DNA of 64,000 nucleotides from Kutzneria viridogrisea (GTDB taxonomy: Bacteria > Actinomycetota > Actinomycetes > Mycobacteriales > Pseudonocardiaceae): NCBI GenBank assembly GCA_014138725.1, contig JACJID010000005.1, positions 186,001 to 250,000 of the forward strand. Reading direction: 5' to 3'. Positions 38,870 to 47,311 of this stretch are shown here, in pieces; the first letter of the stretch is position 1; every line of letters starts with the position of its first letter. A program made the translations under genes and the position numbers. Under the pieces are notes generated by a model. It made no database searches. It saw nothing but the letters and a program-made list of their open reading frames with translations, and had not been told where the DNA came from.

Positions 38870-40498
38870 TCACAGGTCCCCGGCGTAGGGCAGCCGCCCC
38901 ATCGCCGGGGACGCCATCCAGTCCCGCAGCGCCAGGGTGGCCCGCACGTCGTCCTCGTTGTACTCCAGCAGCCGGTGCCGCTGGGAGTGCTCGGCGGGCA
39001 GCCCGTCCATGCCGACCGCGTCCCGGTACCAGCGCATGGAGTTCTCGCCCCCGGCCTCGGGGTCGCGCCAGTGGAACCCGGCCATCGGGGCGATCGTCTT
39101 GAGCCCCTTGCCGTGCGCGCAGAGGAACTGGTCGCGGACGCTGCCGAACACGTCGAACCAGGCGTCCGAGCTGATGAACGCCTGCACCTGCTTGACCGTG
39201 GGCACGCCGGGCTGCCCGACGAACCGGTCCGCGGAGGCGATCAGCCAGCGGTTCTCGGCCAGCTCGTTGTAGCAGTAGGCGCGGAAGCTCAGCCCGCGCG
39301 CGGTGGCCCGCAGCCGCACGCCCATCAGCCAGTTCCAGAACTCCGCGAAGGACCGGGCCTCGTCCGCACAGGGCACCGGGTCCCAGGTGACGAACGGCCG
39401 GTAGCCGAGGGGCTCGCCCACGTCGGCCCCGCTGACCAGGCAGCCCCACAGGTAGGCGCCCGCGTCCCCGAAGCTCTCCATGTCCACGTCGACCTCGACG
39501 TCCGCGCGCGGCACGGTGACCTCGCGGACCCGCCGCACCACGGTGAGGTCGCGCAGCCAGGCCCTGGCCAGCACCACGGCGTCCTGCGGGGGCATGCCGA
39601 CCAGCGGCACGTCCCGCAGGTCGGCGGTGGCGAGCTGGTCCACCGTGGTGATGCCGACCTTGCGCAGCTGCACCGCGTCCTCGCCGCGCACCACCAGGCT
39701 GACGTCCCTGGCCTCACGCAGGTCCACCTCGCACACCGGCCACCACGGGCAGCTGCGGCACTCCACGATGCGCGAGGGCCTGGCCAGCGGTTCCGCGCCG
39801 ATCGAGGCCGCGGTGGCCACGGCGAGCCGGTCGCCGAAGCGGCTGTCGTACTCCGAGAGCGCGGTGCGGCCCCCTGGCCAGGTGGGCGCGTCCAGGTCGT
39901 GCCAGAGCACCACGTCGGCGTCCATGCCGATCACGCCGCCGTAGCTGCGGCCGCCCGCCGCGAAGCCCGCGGCCTGCAACATGCGCTGGGCGTGCGCGAG
40001 CCGCAGCTGGTCACGCGGCTGCGGGCGCACCTTGCGCCGCGGGTCGGCGCGCATGCCGATCGGGGTCGGCTCGCCCACCGGGGTGGTCCGCGCCCCACTG
40101 CCCGGATCGGTGATCTTGTGCCGCACCACGAGCACCGGCACGTAGCCGCCATCCACCCGCACCAGCAGGTCGATGCCGCCGCGACGGCCGCCCCCGAGGT
40201 CGCGCGGCAGGACCGGCGCCCAGACGTAGCGCGCTCCGGCGGCCAGCGCGGCCAGGGTGGCTCGCTCCCGGTCGGCCGTGCGCGCGTCGAGCGGGATCTC
40301 GGTCCAGTCCGAGCCCACCACCTTCGCCATCCGGTCGGCCACCAGCCTGCGGTGCGCCATGGCGTCCGCGCGCCGCTGCTCCCCGGACGGGTCCGGCGGG
40401 GCCTTCGGGGCGTCCACCATGGACGGGTCGCTCTCCAGGTGCACGCGTCGCCGACAGCGGGTCACCACACCAGCGTCGAGCAGCACCGAGGACGTCAC
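38870..40498 (-). CDS. TM0106-family RecB-like putative nuclease
   Basis: 542 residues from GTG 40498, which follows TAGGCT by seven bases. The N-terminal half has a PD-(D/E)xK-like region (GIDLLVRVDGGYVPVLVVRH with the Lys following) and a Cys cluster, VECRSCPWWPVCEVD, which likely holds an iron-sulfur or zinc site. A helix-hairpin-helix-type segment (VQLRKVGITTVDQLATADL) leads to a C-terminal RNase H-like 3'-5' exonuclease domain with VDVDMESFG and LLEYNEDDVRATLALRDWM. Members occur widely in actinobacteria; a role in DNA repair or defence is possible but not shown. Confidence 0.88.
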   Translation of the reverse strand: MTSSVLLDAGVVTRCRRRVHLESDPSMVDAPKAPPDPSGEQRRADAMAHRRLVADRMAKVVGSDWTEIPLDARTADRERATLAALAAGARYVWAPVLPRDLGGGRRGGIDLLVRVDGGYVPVLVVRHKITDPGSGARTTPVGEPTPIGMRADPRRKVRPQPRDQLRLAHAQRMLQAAGFAAGGRSYGGVIGMDADVVLWHDLDAPTWPGGRTALSEYDSRFGDRLAVATAASIGAEPLARPSRIVECRSCPWWPVCEVDLREARDVSLVVRGEDAVQLRKVGITTVDQLATADLRDVPLVGMPPQDAVVLARAWLRDLTVVRRVREVTVPRADVEVDVDMESFGDAGAYLWGCLVSGADVGEPLGYRPFVTWDPVPCADEARSFAEFWNWLMGVRLRATARGLSFRAYCYNELAENRWLIASADRFVGQPGVPTVKQVQAFISSDAWFDVFGSVRDQFLCAHGKGLKTIAPMAGFHWRDPEAGGENSMRWYRDAVGMDGLPAEHSQRHRLLEYNEDDVRATLALRDWMASPAMGRLPYAGDL

Positions 40499-40505
40499 GC
40501 CAAGC

Positions 40506-40511
40506 AGCCTA
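40506..40511 (-). promoter_or_regulatory. -10 hexamer TAGGCT for a leaderless transcript
   Basis: TAGGCT, seven bases (GCTTGGC), GTG 40498. It argues against the longer ATG start at 40528. Confidence 0.5.
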
Positions 40512-40565
40512 AGCCCGCCCACCGACATGCGTGCTCACCGCCCGGTGGATCTCCACCGGGCGGAC

Positions 40566-40571
40566 TAGAGT
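40566..40571 (+). promoter_or_regulatory. -10 hexamer TAGAGT for a leaderless transcript
   Basis: TAGAGT, seven bases (CCCCGGC), GTG 40579. Together with the opposing TAGGCT it makes an 80-bp divergent leaderless promoter pair. Confidence 0.5.
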
Positions 40572-40578
40572 CCCCGGC

Positions 40579-41010
40579 GTGGCAGCACGCAAACCCCGGT
40601 TCACGCCTGCTCGTGCCAAGAACCTGCTCGGCATCGCCAAGGTGGTCGGCCCCACCGTGGTCCCGGTGGTCGCCCCGTACGCGCTGAAAGCTGCCGGTGC
40701 CGTGCGCAACTCCTACGACCGCATGCGGGCACGCCGCCTCGGGGTCGAGGTGGACCAGCTCGCCTCGTACTCGGGGCGCGGCGGCGCGCTGCACGCCAGG
40801 ATCGCCGGGGTCGCGGGTGCGCTGCCCGACCTGCGCGCCGCCGGCCACGCCGGGTTCGCCGAGGCCGCAGAGCACACGCTGACCCAGCTGGCCGCCGCCG
40901 TGCGCGCCGCCGAGACCATGCCCACCAGCCGCCGCAAGGCCGCGCACCGGGCCGTGTCGGCCGAGCTGGACCGCGTGGAGGAGGAGTTGCTGCGCCTGCT
41001 CGGCGTCTGA
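40579..41010 (+). CDS. conserved hypothetical protein (DUF6474-like), 143 aa
   Basis: Basic N-terminus (AARKPRFTPARAKNLLGIAK), a moderately hydrophobic segment (VVGPTVVPVVAPYALKAAGA), then helical stretches (ARIAGVAGALPDLRAAGHAG; LTQLAAAVRAAETMPTSRRK; AELDRVEEELLRLLGV). The layout fits the actinobacterial DUF6474 group, for which no role is known to me. Divergent from the RecB-like gene. Confidence 0.78.
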   Translation: MAARKPRFTPARAKNLLGIAKVVGPTVVPVVAPYALKAAGAVRNSYDRMRARRLGVEVDQLASYSGRGGALHARIAGVAGALPDLRAAGHAGFAEAAEHTLTQLAAAVRAAETMPTSRRKAAHRAVSAELDRVEEELLRLLGV

Positions 41011-41113
41011 CTCATCCCTTGGTGTGCTCAGGTCCAACACTGATGGGTCTGTCCGGTCCGTCCGCGCCCCAATAACGTCGTCGGCAGACGATCACCACAC
41101 CGGGAGAGGGCGC

Positions 41114-41665
41114 ATGCTGAGCGAGCTCCAGCTCAAGAACATCCAGTCCATGTTCGACGTGCTCGACCAGGACGGCAACGGCCTGATCGAACGGGAGGAC
41201 CTGACCTCCGTCGGCGAGGGCATCACCGAGGTGTTCGCGCACGAGGAGTCCTCGCCGCACCACGCCGCCGTGACCAAGGCCTACGAGGCGTGGTGGGAGC
41301 AGATCCGCGCCGGGGCCGACGCCGACGGGGACGGCCGGATCACCAGGGAGGAGTTCGTCGCCGCCGTGGAGAAGGGGCTGCTGTCGGACCCCAACTACCT
41401 CGACGTGATCGCCGCCGCGGCCGACACCATCTTCGACGCCGCCGACGTGAATGGCGACGGGGTCCTCAACCAGACCGAGGTCGTCGCCCTCTACAGCGGG
41501 GCCGGTGTGGGCGCCGCGGCGGCGATCGGCGCATTCAAGCAGATCGACACCAACGGGGACGGCAGCATCAGCCGCGAGGAGTGGCAGCAGTCCGTGCGGG
41601 GCGCCTTCACCAGCACGGACCCCGGCTCCACCGGCGCCAACATGCTGGGCAACGCTTCCAGCTGA
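41114..41665 (+). CDS. EF-hand calcium-binding protein (calerythrin-like)
   Basis: 183 residues from ATG 41114 after GGGAGAGGG. Four EF-hand loops are visible: DQDGNGLIERED (residues 17-28), DADGDGRITREE (residues 72-83), DVNGDGVLNQTE (116-127) and DTNGDGSISREE (150-161). All four loops keep Asp at position 1 and acidic residues at position 12, so all can bind calcium. Such proteins act as calcium buffers or sensors in actinobacteria. Repeat R3 lies just downstream. Confidence 0.93.
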   Translation: MLSELQLKNIQSMFDVLDQDGNGLIEREDLTSVGEGITEVFAHEESSPHHAAVTKAYEAWWEQIRAGADADGDGRITREEFVAAVEKGLLSDPNYLDVIAAAADTIFDAADVNGDGVLNQTEVVALYSGAGVGAAAAIGAFKQIDTNGDGSISREEWQQSVRGAFTSTDPGSTGANMLGNASS

Positions 41666-41672
41666 GGAACAA

Positions 41673-41782
41673 ATCCCCCACCACTCCCTGGGGGGCGTCC
41701 CCGTCACCAGTCTACCGCCCACCCCCGACACCTGATCTTGCTCAAGATCCACATGTGGACAACTCGCCGCCTGTGGACAGCC
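41673..41782 (-). repeat. dispersed intergenic repeat with two DnaA-box-like nonamers (copy R3)
   Basis: On the minus strand: CTGTCCACA (41772-41780), spacer GGCGGCGAG, TTGTCCACA (41754-41762), hairpin GATCTT-GAGC-AAGATC, GGCGGTAGACTGG, GGGGACGCCCCCC and GGGAGTGGTGGGGGAT. It fills the whole gap between the EF-hand and binding-lipoprotein genes. Confidence 0.92.
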
Positions 41783-42802
41783 TCAGGGCCGCGCCTGCTT
41801 GGGCATCGTGACGAAACCCTGCTCGACCAGCCAGTCCCTGGCCACGTCGGCGGGGTCCTTGCCCTGCACGTCGACCTGGGCGTTCAGCTTGAGCATGGTG
41901 TCGTTGTCCAGCCGCTCGGCGACCGGCCGCAGCACCTGCTCGATCTGCGGGTGCTCGGCCAGCACCTTCGAGGACACGTTGACGGCGGCGTTGTACTGCG
42001 GGAAGAAGTGCCTGTCGTCGGCGAGCACGCCCAGGTCCAGGGACAGGATCCGGGCGTCGGTGGTGAACACCTCGCCGAAGTTGCAGGCGCTGGCGTCCTT
42101 GGTGGCCTGGTAGACGGCCCCGGTGCCGAGGATCTTGACGTTGCCGGGCGGCACGTCGATCCCGTAGTGCTTGGTCATGCCGGGGAACCCGTCGTTGCGG
42201 CTGGCGAACTCGGTCTCCAGGCAGAACGTGGCGGCCGAGGGGTCGCGGCGGGCGAGCGCGGCCAGGTCGGACAGGGTGTGCACCCCGTACTTGTCCTGCA
42301 CCTGCTTGGTCATCGCGATGGCGTAGCGGTCGTTGACCGGGGACATGGCGATCCAGTCGATGCCGTGCGCCTTGTCCTCGGCGCGGACCTTGGTGAACTG
42401 CTCCTGAGGGTCGGTGATCACGTCGTTGTGCCCGAGGTAGCTGATCCACGCCGTGCCGGTGTACTCCCAGGTCAGGTCGATCTGCCCGGCCTTCAACGCG
42501 TTGCGGGCGCTGGTGGAGCCCTGGATGTTGGTGAGGTCGCGCACCTCGGCGCCCGCGGCGGACAACGCCAGCTCGGCGAGGTAGCCCAGCACGATGTTCT
42601 CGGTGAAGTCCTTGGAGCCCACGGCCAGTTCGACCCCGCGCAGCTCCGGCACCTCCTTGATCGAGCCCGGCCCCACCCGCACCGGCACGGCCGAGCCCGA
42701 GCTCAACCCGCAGCCGCCGAGCAGCACACCGACCAGCAGCAGTCCTACGACACGCCGCACCACCGCCCTGTGCCCGATTGATTCGCTCGCAAGCTCGCTC
42801 AT
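41783..42802 (-). CDS. osmoprotectant ABC importer, substrate-binding lipoprotein (OpuC/ProX type)
   Basis: 339 residues. A lipoprotein signal ends in the lipobox LLGG-CG. The mature part is a quaternary-amine-binding fold: VAVGSKDF-type start reading LAVGSKDFTENIVLGYLAEL, QIDLTWEYTGTAWISYLG, and CNFGEVFTTDARILSLDLGV. The first seven codons (MSELASE) come from a 20-nt sequence also found at 15477, so they are probably not part of the ancestral signal peptide and the true signal starts near HRAVVRRVVGLLLVG. Last gene of the operon; overlaps the permease stop as ATGA. Confidence 0.93.
   Translation of the reverse strand: MSELASESIGHRAVVRRVVGLLLVGVLLGGCGLSSGSAVPVRVGPGSIKEVPELRGVELAVGSKDFTENIVLGYLAELALSAAGAEVRDLTNIQGSTSARNALKAGQIDLTWEYTGTAWISYLGHNDVITDPQEQFTKVRAEDKAHGIDWIAMSPVNDRYAIAMTKQVQDKYGVHTLSDLAALARRDPSAATFCLETEFASRNDGFPGMTKHYGIDVPPGNVKILGTGAVYQATKDASACNFGEVFTTDARILSLDLGVLADDRHFFPQYNAAVNVSSKVLAEHPQIEQVLRPVAERLDNDTMLKLNAQVDVQGKDPADVARDWLVEQGFVTMPKQARP
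42783..42802 (-). repeat. 20-nt start-codon repeat encoding MSELASE (copy 2)
   Basis: TGAGCGAGCTTGCGAGCGAA, identical to 15478-15497, again spanning the overlap between a stop codon and the next start codon. Confidence 0.8.
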
Positions 42803-43545
42803 CGCAACCCCCTCGGAGCCAGGTAGCGCTCGGCGAGCGCACCGAGCCAGTCCACGAGCAGTGCCAGCGCCATGGCCAGCACCGCGCCGGTCACCAGCAC
42901 CGAGTACCGGCCCAGCTTGTCCCCGGTGTCGATCAACACGCCCAGTCCGCCGCCCGCGACGAAGAAGGCCAGGGTCGCCGTGCCGACGGCGAGCACCAGT
43001 GAGGTGCGCAGCCCGGCCAGGATGAGCGGCACGGCCAGCGGCAGTTCGATGCGGCGCAGCACCGCCGAGGCCGACATGCCGATGCCCCGACCGGCCTCGA
43101 CCAGCGAGGGGTCCACCTGCTGGATGCCGACGATGGTGTTGCGCAGCACCGGGAGCAGCGCGTACAGGGCGATCGGCAGCGCCGCGATCCAGAACCCGGT
43201 CGCGCCGGTGACCAGGAAGAACAGCACGAGCAGGCCGATCGCGGGCGCGGCCTGGCCGATGTTGGCCAGCACCAGCACGAAGGGCGCGGCCGGCCTGGCC
43301 CAGCGACGGGTCAGCACCACACCCAGCGGCACGCCGACCAGCACCACGATCGCCGTGACGGCCACCGACAGCAGCAGGTGCTGCCAGGTCAGGCCGAGAA
43401 TGGTGCTGACGTTGATGTTGCGCTGCTCGATGTCGTCCAGCGGCCCCGAGGCGATCACGCCCAGCACCGCGGCCAGCCCGACCAGCACGACCACCGGCTG
43501 GGCGAACAGCCGGATCCGCTCGGCCCTGGGATTAGTCGTGGTCAT
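42799..43545 (-). CDS. osmoprotectant ABC importer, permease 2
   Basis: 248 residues with five or six membrane helices. The EAA-type loop is SLVEAGRGIGMSASAVLRRI with ELPLAVPLILAGLRT after it; IGLLVLFFLVTGATGFWIAA and LPIALYALLPVLRNTIVGIQ are typical of the OpuB/OpuC permeases. It forms the membrane channel with the permease at 44683. Starts 14 bp inside the ATPase gene. Confidence 0.92.
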   Translation of the reverse strand: MTTTNPRAERIRLFAQPVVVLVGLAAVLGVIASGPLDDIEQRNINVSTILGLTWQHLLLSVAVTAIVVLVGVPLGVVLTRRWARPAAPFVLVLANIGQAAPAIGLLVLFFLVTGATGFWIAALPIALYALLPVLRNTIVGIQQVDPSLVEAGRGIGMSASAVLRRIELPLAVPLILAGLRTSLVLAVGTATLAFFVAGGGLGVLIDTGDKLGRYSVLVTGAVLAMALALLVDWLGALAERYLAPRGLR

Positions 43546-44686
43546 GCTCGTGCTCCTCCCGCAGGGTGCGGATCACGTCCATCACCGTGTCTATGCGCAC
43601 GACGCCCAGGTACTCGCCGTGCTGCCCGGTGACCGGCACGTGCCCGCCCTCGGTGAGGATCGCCTCCAGCGCGTCCTGCAGGGTGGACCGCTGGGTGACG
43701 GTCGCCTCCACCGGCCTGCCCAGGGTGCTCAGCGCACCGCCGCCGACCAGTTCGCGCACGTGCACCCAGCGCACCGGCCGCCTGCGCGCGTCGAGCAACA
43801 GCGCGTACTTGCTGTTCTGCATGGTGAGCCGCACGTGCAGGGCGGCGGGATCCTCGTCGGTAGGGGCCGTGACCGCCTCGTCCAGGTCCACGTCCTTGAC
43901 CCGCAGCAGGGTGAGCTGCTTGAGCGAGGCGCCCGCGCCGACGAACCCGGCCACCGTGTCGTCGGCGGGGTTGGCCAGCACGGCCTCGGGCGTGTCGTAC
44001 TGGAGGATGCTGGACCGGGGGCCGAGCACGGCGATCCGGTCGCCGAGCTTGACCGCCTCGTCGAAGTCGTGCGTGACGAACACGATCGTCTTGCGCAGCT
44101 CGGACTGCAGCCGCAGCAGCTCGTCCTGCAGGTTGCCCCTGGTGATCGGGTCCACGGCGCCGAACGGCTCGTCCATCAGCAGCACCGGCGGGTCGGCGGC
44201 CAGTGCCCTGGCCACGCCGACGCGCTGCTGCTGGCCGCCGGAGAGCTGGCGCGGGAACCGGTTCCGGAACTGGGCCGGGTCCAGCCCGACCAGGTCGAGC
44301 AGCTCCTCGACGCGGGCGCGCACCTTCTGTTGTTGCCAGCCGAGCAGGCCGGGCACCAGGCCGATGTTCTCGCCGACGGTCATGTGCGGGAACAGCCCGG
44401 CCTGCTGGATGGCGTAGCCGATGCCTCTGCGCAGCTTGTCCGGGTTCAGCGAGAGCGCGTCCCGGCCGCCGATGGTGATCCGCCCCGAGCTGGGCTCGAT
44501 CAACCTGTTGATCATCTTCATGGTGGTGGTCTTGCCGCAGCCGGACGGCCCGACGAACACCACGACCTGACCGGCCGGGATGGTCATGCTGAACTCGTCC
44601 ACGGCGGCCACCTGGCTGCCCGGGTACCGCTTGGTCACCTGGTCCAGGCAGATCTCCACACCGCTGACGGTGCCTTCTCCGGTCAC
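43532..44686 (-). CDS. osmoprotectant ABC importer, ATPase with CBS domains
   Basis: 384 residues from GTG 44686, overlapping the previous stop. Walker A GPSGCGKTTTMKMINRLIEP, signature LSGGQQQRVGVARALAADPP, Walker B VLLMDEPFGAVDP and the H-loop FVTHDFDEAVKLGD. Residues 265-375 are a CBS pair (HVPVTGQHGEYLGVVRIDTV) of the kind that lets OpuA-type importers respond to ionic strength. Energises uptake of glycine betaine, carnitine or choline. Confidence 0.94.
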   Translation of the reverse strand: MTGEGTVSGVEICLDQVTKRYPGSQVAAVDEFSMTIPAGQVVVFVGPSGCGKTTTMKMINRLIEPSSGRITIGGRDALSLNPDKLRRGIGYAIQQAGLFPHMTVGENIGLVPGLLGWQQQKVRARVEELLDLVGLDPAQFRNRFPRQLSGGQQQRVGVARALAADPPVLLMDEPFGAVDPITRGNLQDELLRLQSELRKTIVFVTHDFDEAVKLGDRIAVLGPRSSILQYDTPEAVLANPADDTVAGFVGAGASLKQLTLLRVKDVDLDEAVTAPTDEDPAALHVRLTMQNSKYALLLDARRRPVRWVHVRELVGGGALSTLGRPVEATVTQRSTLQDALEAILTEGGHVPVTGQHGEYLGVVRIDTVMDVIRTLREEHEHDHD

Positions 44687-45327
44687 GCCACACCCCTCGA
44701 AATCGTCAGCCTGCCGAGCAGCACGTAGGCCCCGTCCAGCACCAACGCGACGATCACCACACCGATCGTGCCCGCCAGTGCCAGGTTGATCGCGTTGGCG
44801 CTGCCCACCCGGGACAGCCCGCTGAAGATGACGTTGCCCAGGCCCGGCCCCTTCACGTACGCCGCGATGGCCGCGATGCCCATCAGCAGCTGGGTGCTCA
44901 CCCGCATCCCGGTGAGCACCGCGGGCCAGGCCAGTCGCAACTGCACCCTGGTCAGCACCCCCGCACGGCTCATGCCGATGCCCCTGGCTGCGTCCAGCAC
45001 CGCGGGGTCCACCCCGGCCAGCCCGACGATCGTGTTGCGCACGATCGGCAGCAGCGCGTAGAGCACCAGCGCGGTGACCGTGGGCGCCACACCCAGGCCC
45101 AGCACGGGGATGAGCAGCCCGAGCAGGGCGAAGGACGGGATGGTCAGCACGGCGCTGGTCAACGCCGTGGCCACCGCGGACCCGGCCGGACTGCGGTGAA
45201 CCGCGACACCCAGGGCCACGCCGAGCACCGCCGCGATCAGTGTGCACTGGATCACAGCGCTGGCGTGCTGTGCGGCGTCGACCAGCAGTTCCTGCCAGCG
45301 CGACGCCACGTAGTCGGCAAAGCTCAT
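44683..45327 (-). CDS. osmoprotectant ABC importer, permease 1
   Basis: 214 residues; first gene of the four-gene operon. Five to six membrane helices, VLTIPSFALLGLLIPVLGLG, VLYALLPIVRNTIVGLAGVD and the EAA loop DAARGIGMSRAGVLTRVQLR. Same family as the second permease, so the channel is a heterodimer. Its promoter region is shared with the divergent 175-aa gene; TAGACCAAACGGGTAGGGG lies upstream but I cannot choose a -10. Confidence 0.92.
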   Translation of the reverse strand: MSFADYVASRWQELLVDAAQHASAVIQCTLIAAVLGVALGVAVHRSPAGSAVATALTSAVLTIPSFALLGLLIPVLGLGVAPTVTALVLYALLPIVRNTIVGLAGVDPAVLDAARGIGMSRAGVLTRVQLRLAWPAVLTGMRVSTQLLMGIAAIAAYVKGPGLGNVIFSGLSRVGSANAINLALAGTIGVVIVALVLDGAYVLLGRLTISRGVA

Positions 45328-45396
45328 GGGTTACCCCTACCCGTTTGGTCTAGTCCTCAAACACGTAGGTGTCCCCCGGTTGCCGAGGTGAACCCC

Positions 45397-45402
45397 TACT
45401 CT
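45397..45402 (+). promoter_or_regulatory. -10 hexamer TACTCT for a leaderless transcript
   Basis: TACTCT, six bases (CATCGG), GTG 45409. Confidence 0.45.
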
Positions 45403-45408
45403 CATCGG

Positions 45409-45936
45409 GTGGCGCGACGGCATCCCCCGATCCGCGGCGCGGTGCGTGCACTGCGCGGCGGGATGCTGGCCACCAGCTCCACCGCGCTGGCGGTGACCGC
45501 GCACGGGGTGTCCGGTGGCGGCTGGTCGGAGGTCCTGCCCGCGCTGCCGATGACCCTGCTGGTCGGGCTGGCCGGTACCGCGCTGGCCGACCGGGGCCGC
45601 GGCAGTTGGACGATCCTGGGTGCGCTGGGCGTGGCCGAACTCGCCCAGCACTCGCTGCTGTCGGTGATGGGCGGTGAGCACTACATCACAGTGCCCCAGG
45701 TCATGCTGTGCGCGCACGTGATCGCGGTGCTGCTCACGGCCGCGCTGCTGGCCAGGGCGGACGCGGCGGTGGTCGCCGTGGCCTCGGCCGTGGCCCGGCT
45801 GGTGCCGCTCGCCCTGTCGCTGTGCCCACCTCCGTTCGCCGCCCCGCGCCCCGCCGTGCCCACGCACTCCGGGCACGTGCTCGACGTGCTGCTGCGCAGG
45901 GTGTGCACGCGCCGGGGCCCGCCGGTTCTCTCCTGA
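45409..45936 (+). CDS. small multispanning membrane protein, 175 aa
   Basis: Four hydrophobic segments (LATSSTALAVTAHGV; LPALPMTLLVGLAGTALAD; ILGALGVAELAQHSLLSVMG; MLCAHVIAVLLTAALLARAD) and histidines in TAHGVSGGGW, QHSLLSVMGGEH and CAHV that could bind metal. It lies 68 bp before the ycnI gene and on the same strand, so a role in copper handling is possible. C-terminal tail is Pro/Arg-rich. No named family recognised. Confidence 0.72.
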   Translation: MARRHPPIRGAVRALRGGMLATSSTALAVTAHGVSGGGWSEVLPALPMTLLVGLAGTALADRGRGSWTILGALGVAELAQHSLLSVMGGEHYITVPQVMLCAHVIAVLLTAALLARADAAVVAVASAVARLVPLALSLCPPPFAAPRPAVPTHSGHVLDVLLRRVCTRRGPPVLS

Positions 45937-46004
45937 TCCGCGTAATCCCCCGACAACGACCGGTCAGCGCGCCGGCCGTCCCCTCACGTCCCCAGGAGAG
46001 CCCC

Positions 46005-46775
46005 GTGTCCACTCTGCGCACCTCCGCGCGCGTCGGCAGCGTCCTCGCCGTGGCAGGCATCGCCGCGCTGCTGTCGGCCCTGCCCGCCTCGGCCCACGTC
46101 ACCGCGAACACCGCCAAGGCCGTCCAGGGCGGCTTCGCCAAGATCACCTTCAAGGTGCCCAACGAGGACCCCACCGCCGGCACCACGAAGGTCGTCGTGA
46201 ACTTCTCGCAGGACTACCCGGTCCCTGGCGCCTCGGTGAAGCCGGTGCCGGGCTGGAAGGCCCAGGTCGAGATCGCCGACCTGCCCAAGCCGATCAAGGA
46301 GAACAAGGCCGACGTCAGCAAGGCGGTCAAGACGATCACCTGGACGGCCGACCCCGGCACCAGGATCAACCCCGGTGAGTTCCAGGAGTTCGACGTCTCC
46401 GCGGGCCCGCTGCCCGACGACACCGACGTGCTGACCTTCCCCGCCGTGCAGACCTACGACAGCGGCAAGGTCGTCAACTGGACCGACCCGACGCCCAAGG
46501 CCGGGCAGCAGGAGCCGGAGCACCCCTCGCCCTCGATCAAGCTGGCGACCAAGGCCAACGACCCCGGCACCATGGACATGTCCGGGCACGACTCCGCCGC
46601 GGCGGGCGGCTCGGCCCCCACGGCGGCGGGCACCGCGGGCACCGACGACACGGCCCGCTGGCTGGGCGGTGCCGGACTGGTGGTCGGCGCCCTGGGCCTG
46701 GGGCTGGGTGCCGGTGCCGTGCTGCGCAGCCGCAGGCCCGCCGCGAGCGGTGCCGAGGGGAGCAAGTCCGAGTGA
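46005..46775 (+). CDS. YcnI-family (DUF1775) exported copper-associated protein
   Basis: 256 residues from GTG 46005 after AGGAGA. A signal peptide ends at ASA, so the mature protein begins with His (AHVTANTAKAVQGGFAKITF), which in YcnI binds Cu(II) through a monohistidine brace. DUF1775 core motifs include VPNEDPTAGTTKVVVNFSQD and LPDDTDVLTFPAVQTYDSGK. A Met/His stretch (GTMDMSGHDS) and a C-terminal membrane helix (GGAGLVVGALGLGLGAGAVL) follow. Heads a three-gene copper operon; the stop overlaps the copC start. Confidence 0.93.
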   Translation: MSTLRTSARVGSVLAVAGIAALLSALPASAHVTANTAKAVQGGFAKITFKVPNEDPTAGTTKVVVNFSQDYPVPGASVKPVPGWKAQVEIADLPKPIKENKADVSKAVKTITWTADPGTRINPGEFQEFDVSAGPLPDDTDVLTFPAVQTYDSGKVVNWTDPTPKAGQQEPEHPSPSIKLATKANDPGTMDMSGHDSAAAGGSAPTAAGTAGTDDTARWLGGAGLVVGALGLGLGAGAVLRSRRPAASGAEGSKSE

Positions 46776-47311
46776 AGCGGTTCGCCGTGTCCCTGCTGCT
46801 GGCGGTGGGGGCGATGCTGGGCCTGGCCGTGCCCGCGTTCGCGCACAACGTGCTGATCAGCAGCGATCCCAAGGACGGCGCCTCCGTCGAGGTGGGTCCG
46901 AGCCAGGTCACGCTGAACTTCGACCTGCCCATCCAGGCGGGCGACTTCAACGTGGTCACGGTGAACGGCCCGGGCGGCACCCGGTGGGAGGGCGGGGCCG
47001 CCACCGTGGCGGGCAGTTCGATCTCGGCCCCGGTGCGGCCGCTGGGCGCGGCGGGCGAGTACACCGTCGGGTACCGGATCCTGTCCGCCGACGGCCACCC
47101 GGTGTCCGGGGCGGTGAAGTTCACGCTCAGCAAGGCGGGCACCGGCACCCCGGCCACGCCGAGCAGCACCGCGGCGGCCTCGCCGGGTGCGTCCGCTGAC
47201 GGCGGCGGCATGCCGGTGTGGCCCTGGGTCGTGGGCGGCGTGCTGCTGCTGGCGGTCGGTGTCGTGGTGGCGCTGCGGGCGGGCAGCAGCAAGGAGGACG
47301 AGTCGAAGTGA
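46772..47311 (+). CDS. copC: CopC-domain copper-binding protein
   Basis: 179 residues; GTG start overlaps the ycnI stop (GTGA). The signal peptide ends in AFA, leaving an N-terminal His (HNVLISSDPKDGASVEVGPS) as a copper ligand; the second ligand region is YRILSADGHPVSGAVKF. A Ser/Ala-rich linker precedes a C-terminal membrane anchor (PWVVGGVLLLAVGVVVALRA). It hands periplasmic-side copper to the CopD protein encoded next. Confidence 0.94.
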   Translation: MKRFAVSLLLAVGAMLGLAVPAFAHNVLISSDPKDGASVEVGPSQVTLNFDLPIQAGDFNVVTVNGPGGTRWEGGAATVAGSSISAPVRPLGAAGEYTVGYRILSADGHPVSGAVKFTLSKAGTGTPATPSSTAAASPGASADGGGMPVWPWVVGGVLLLAVGVVVALRAGSSKEDESK

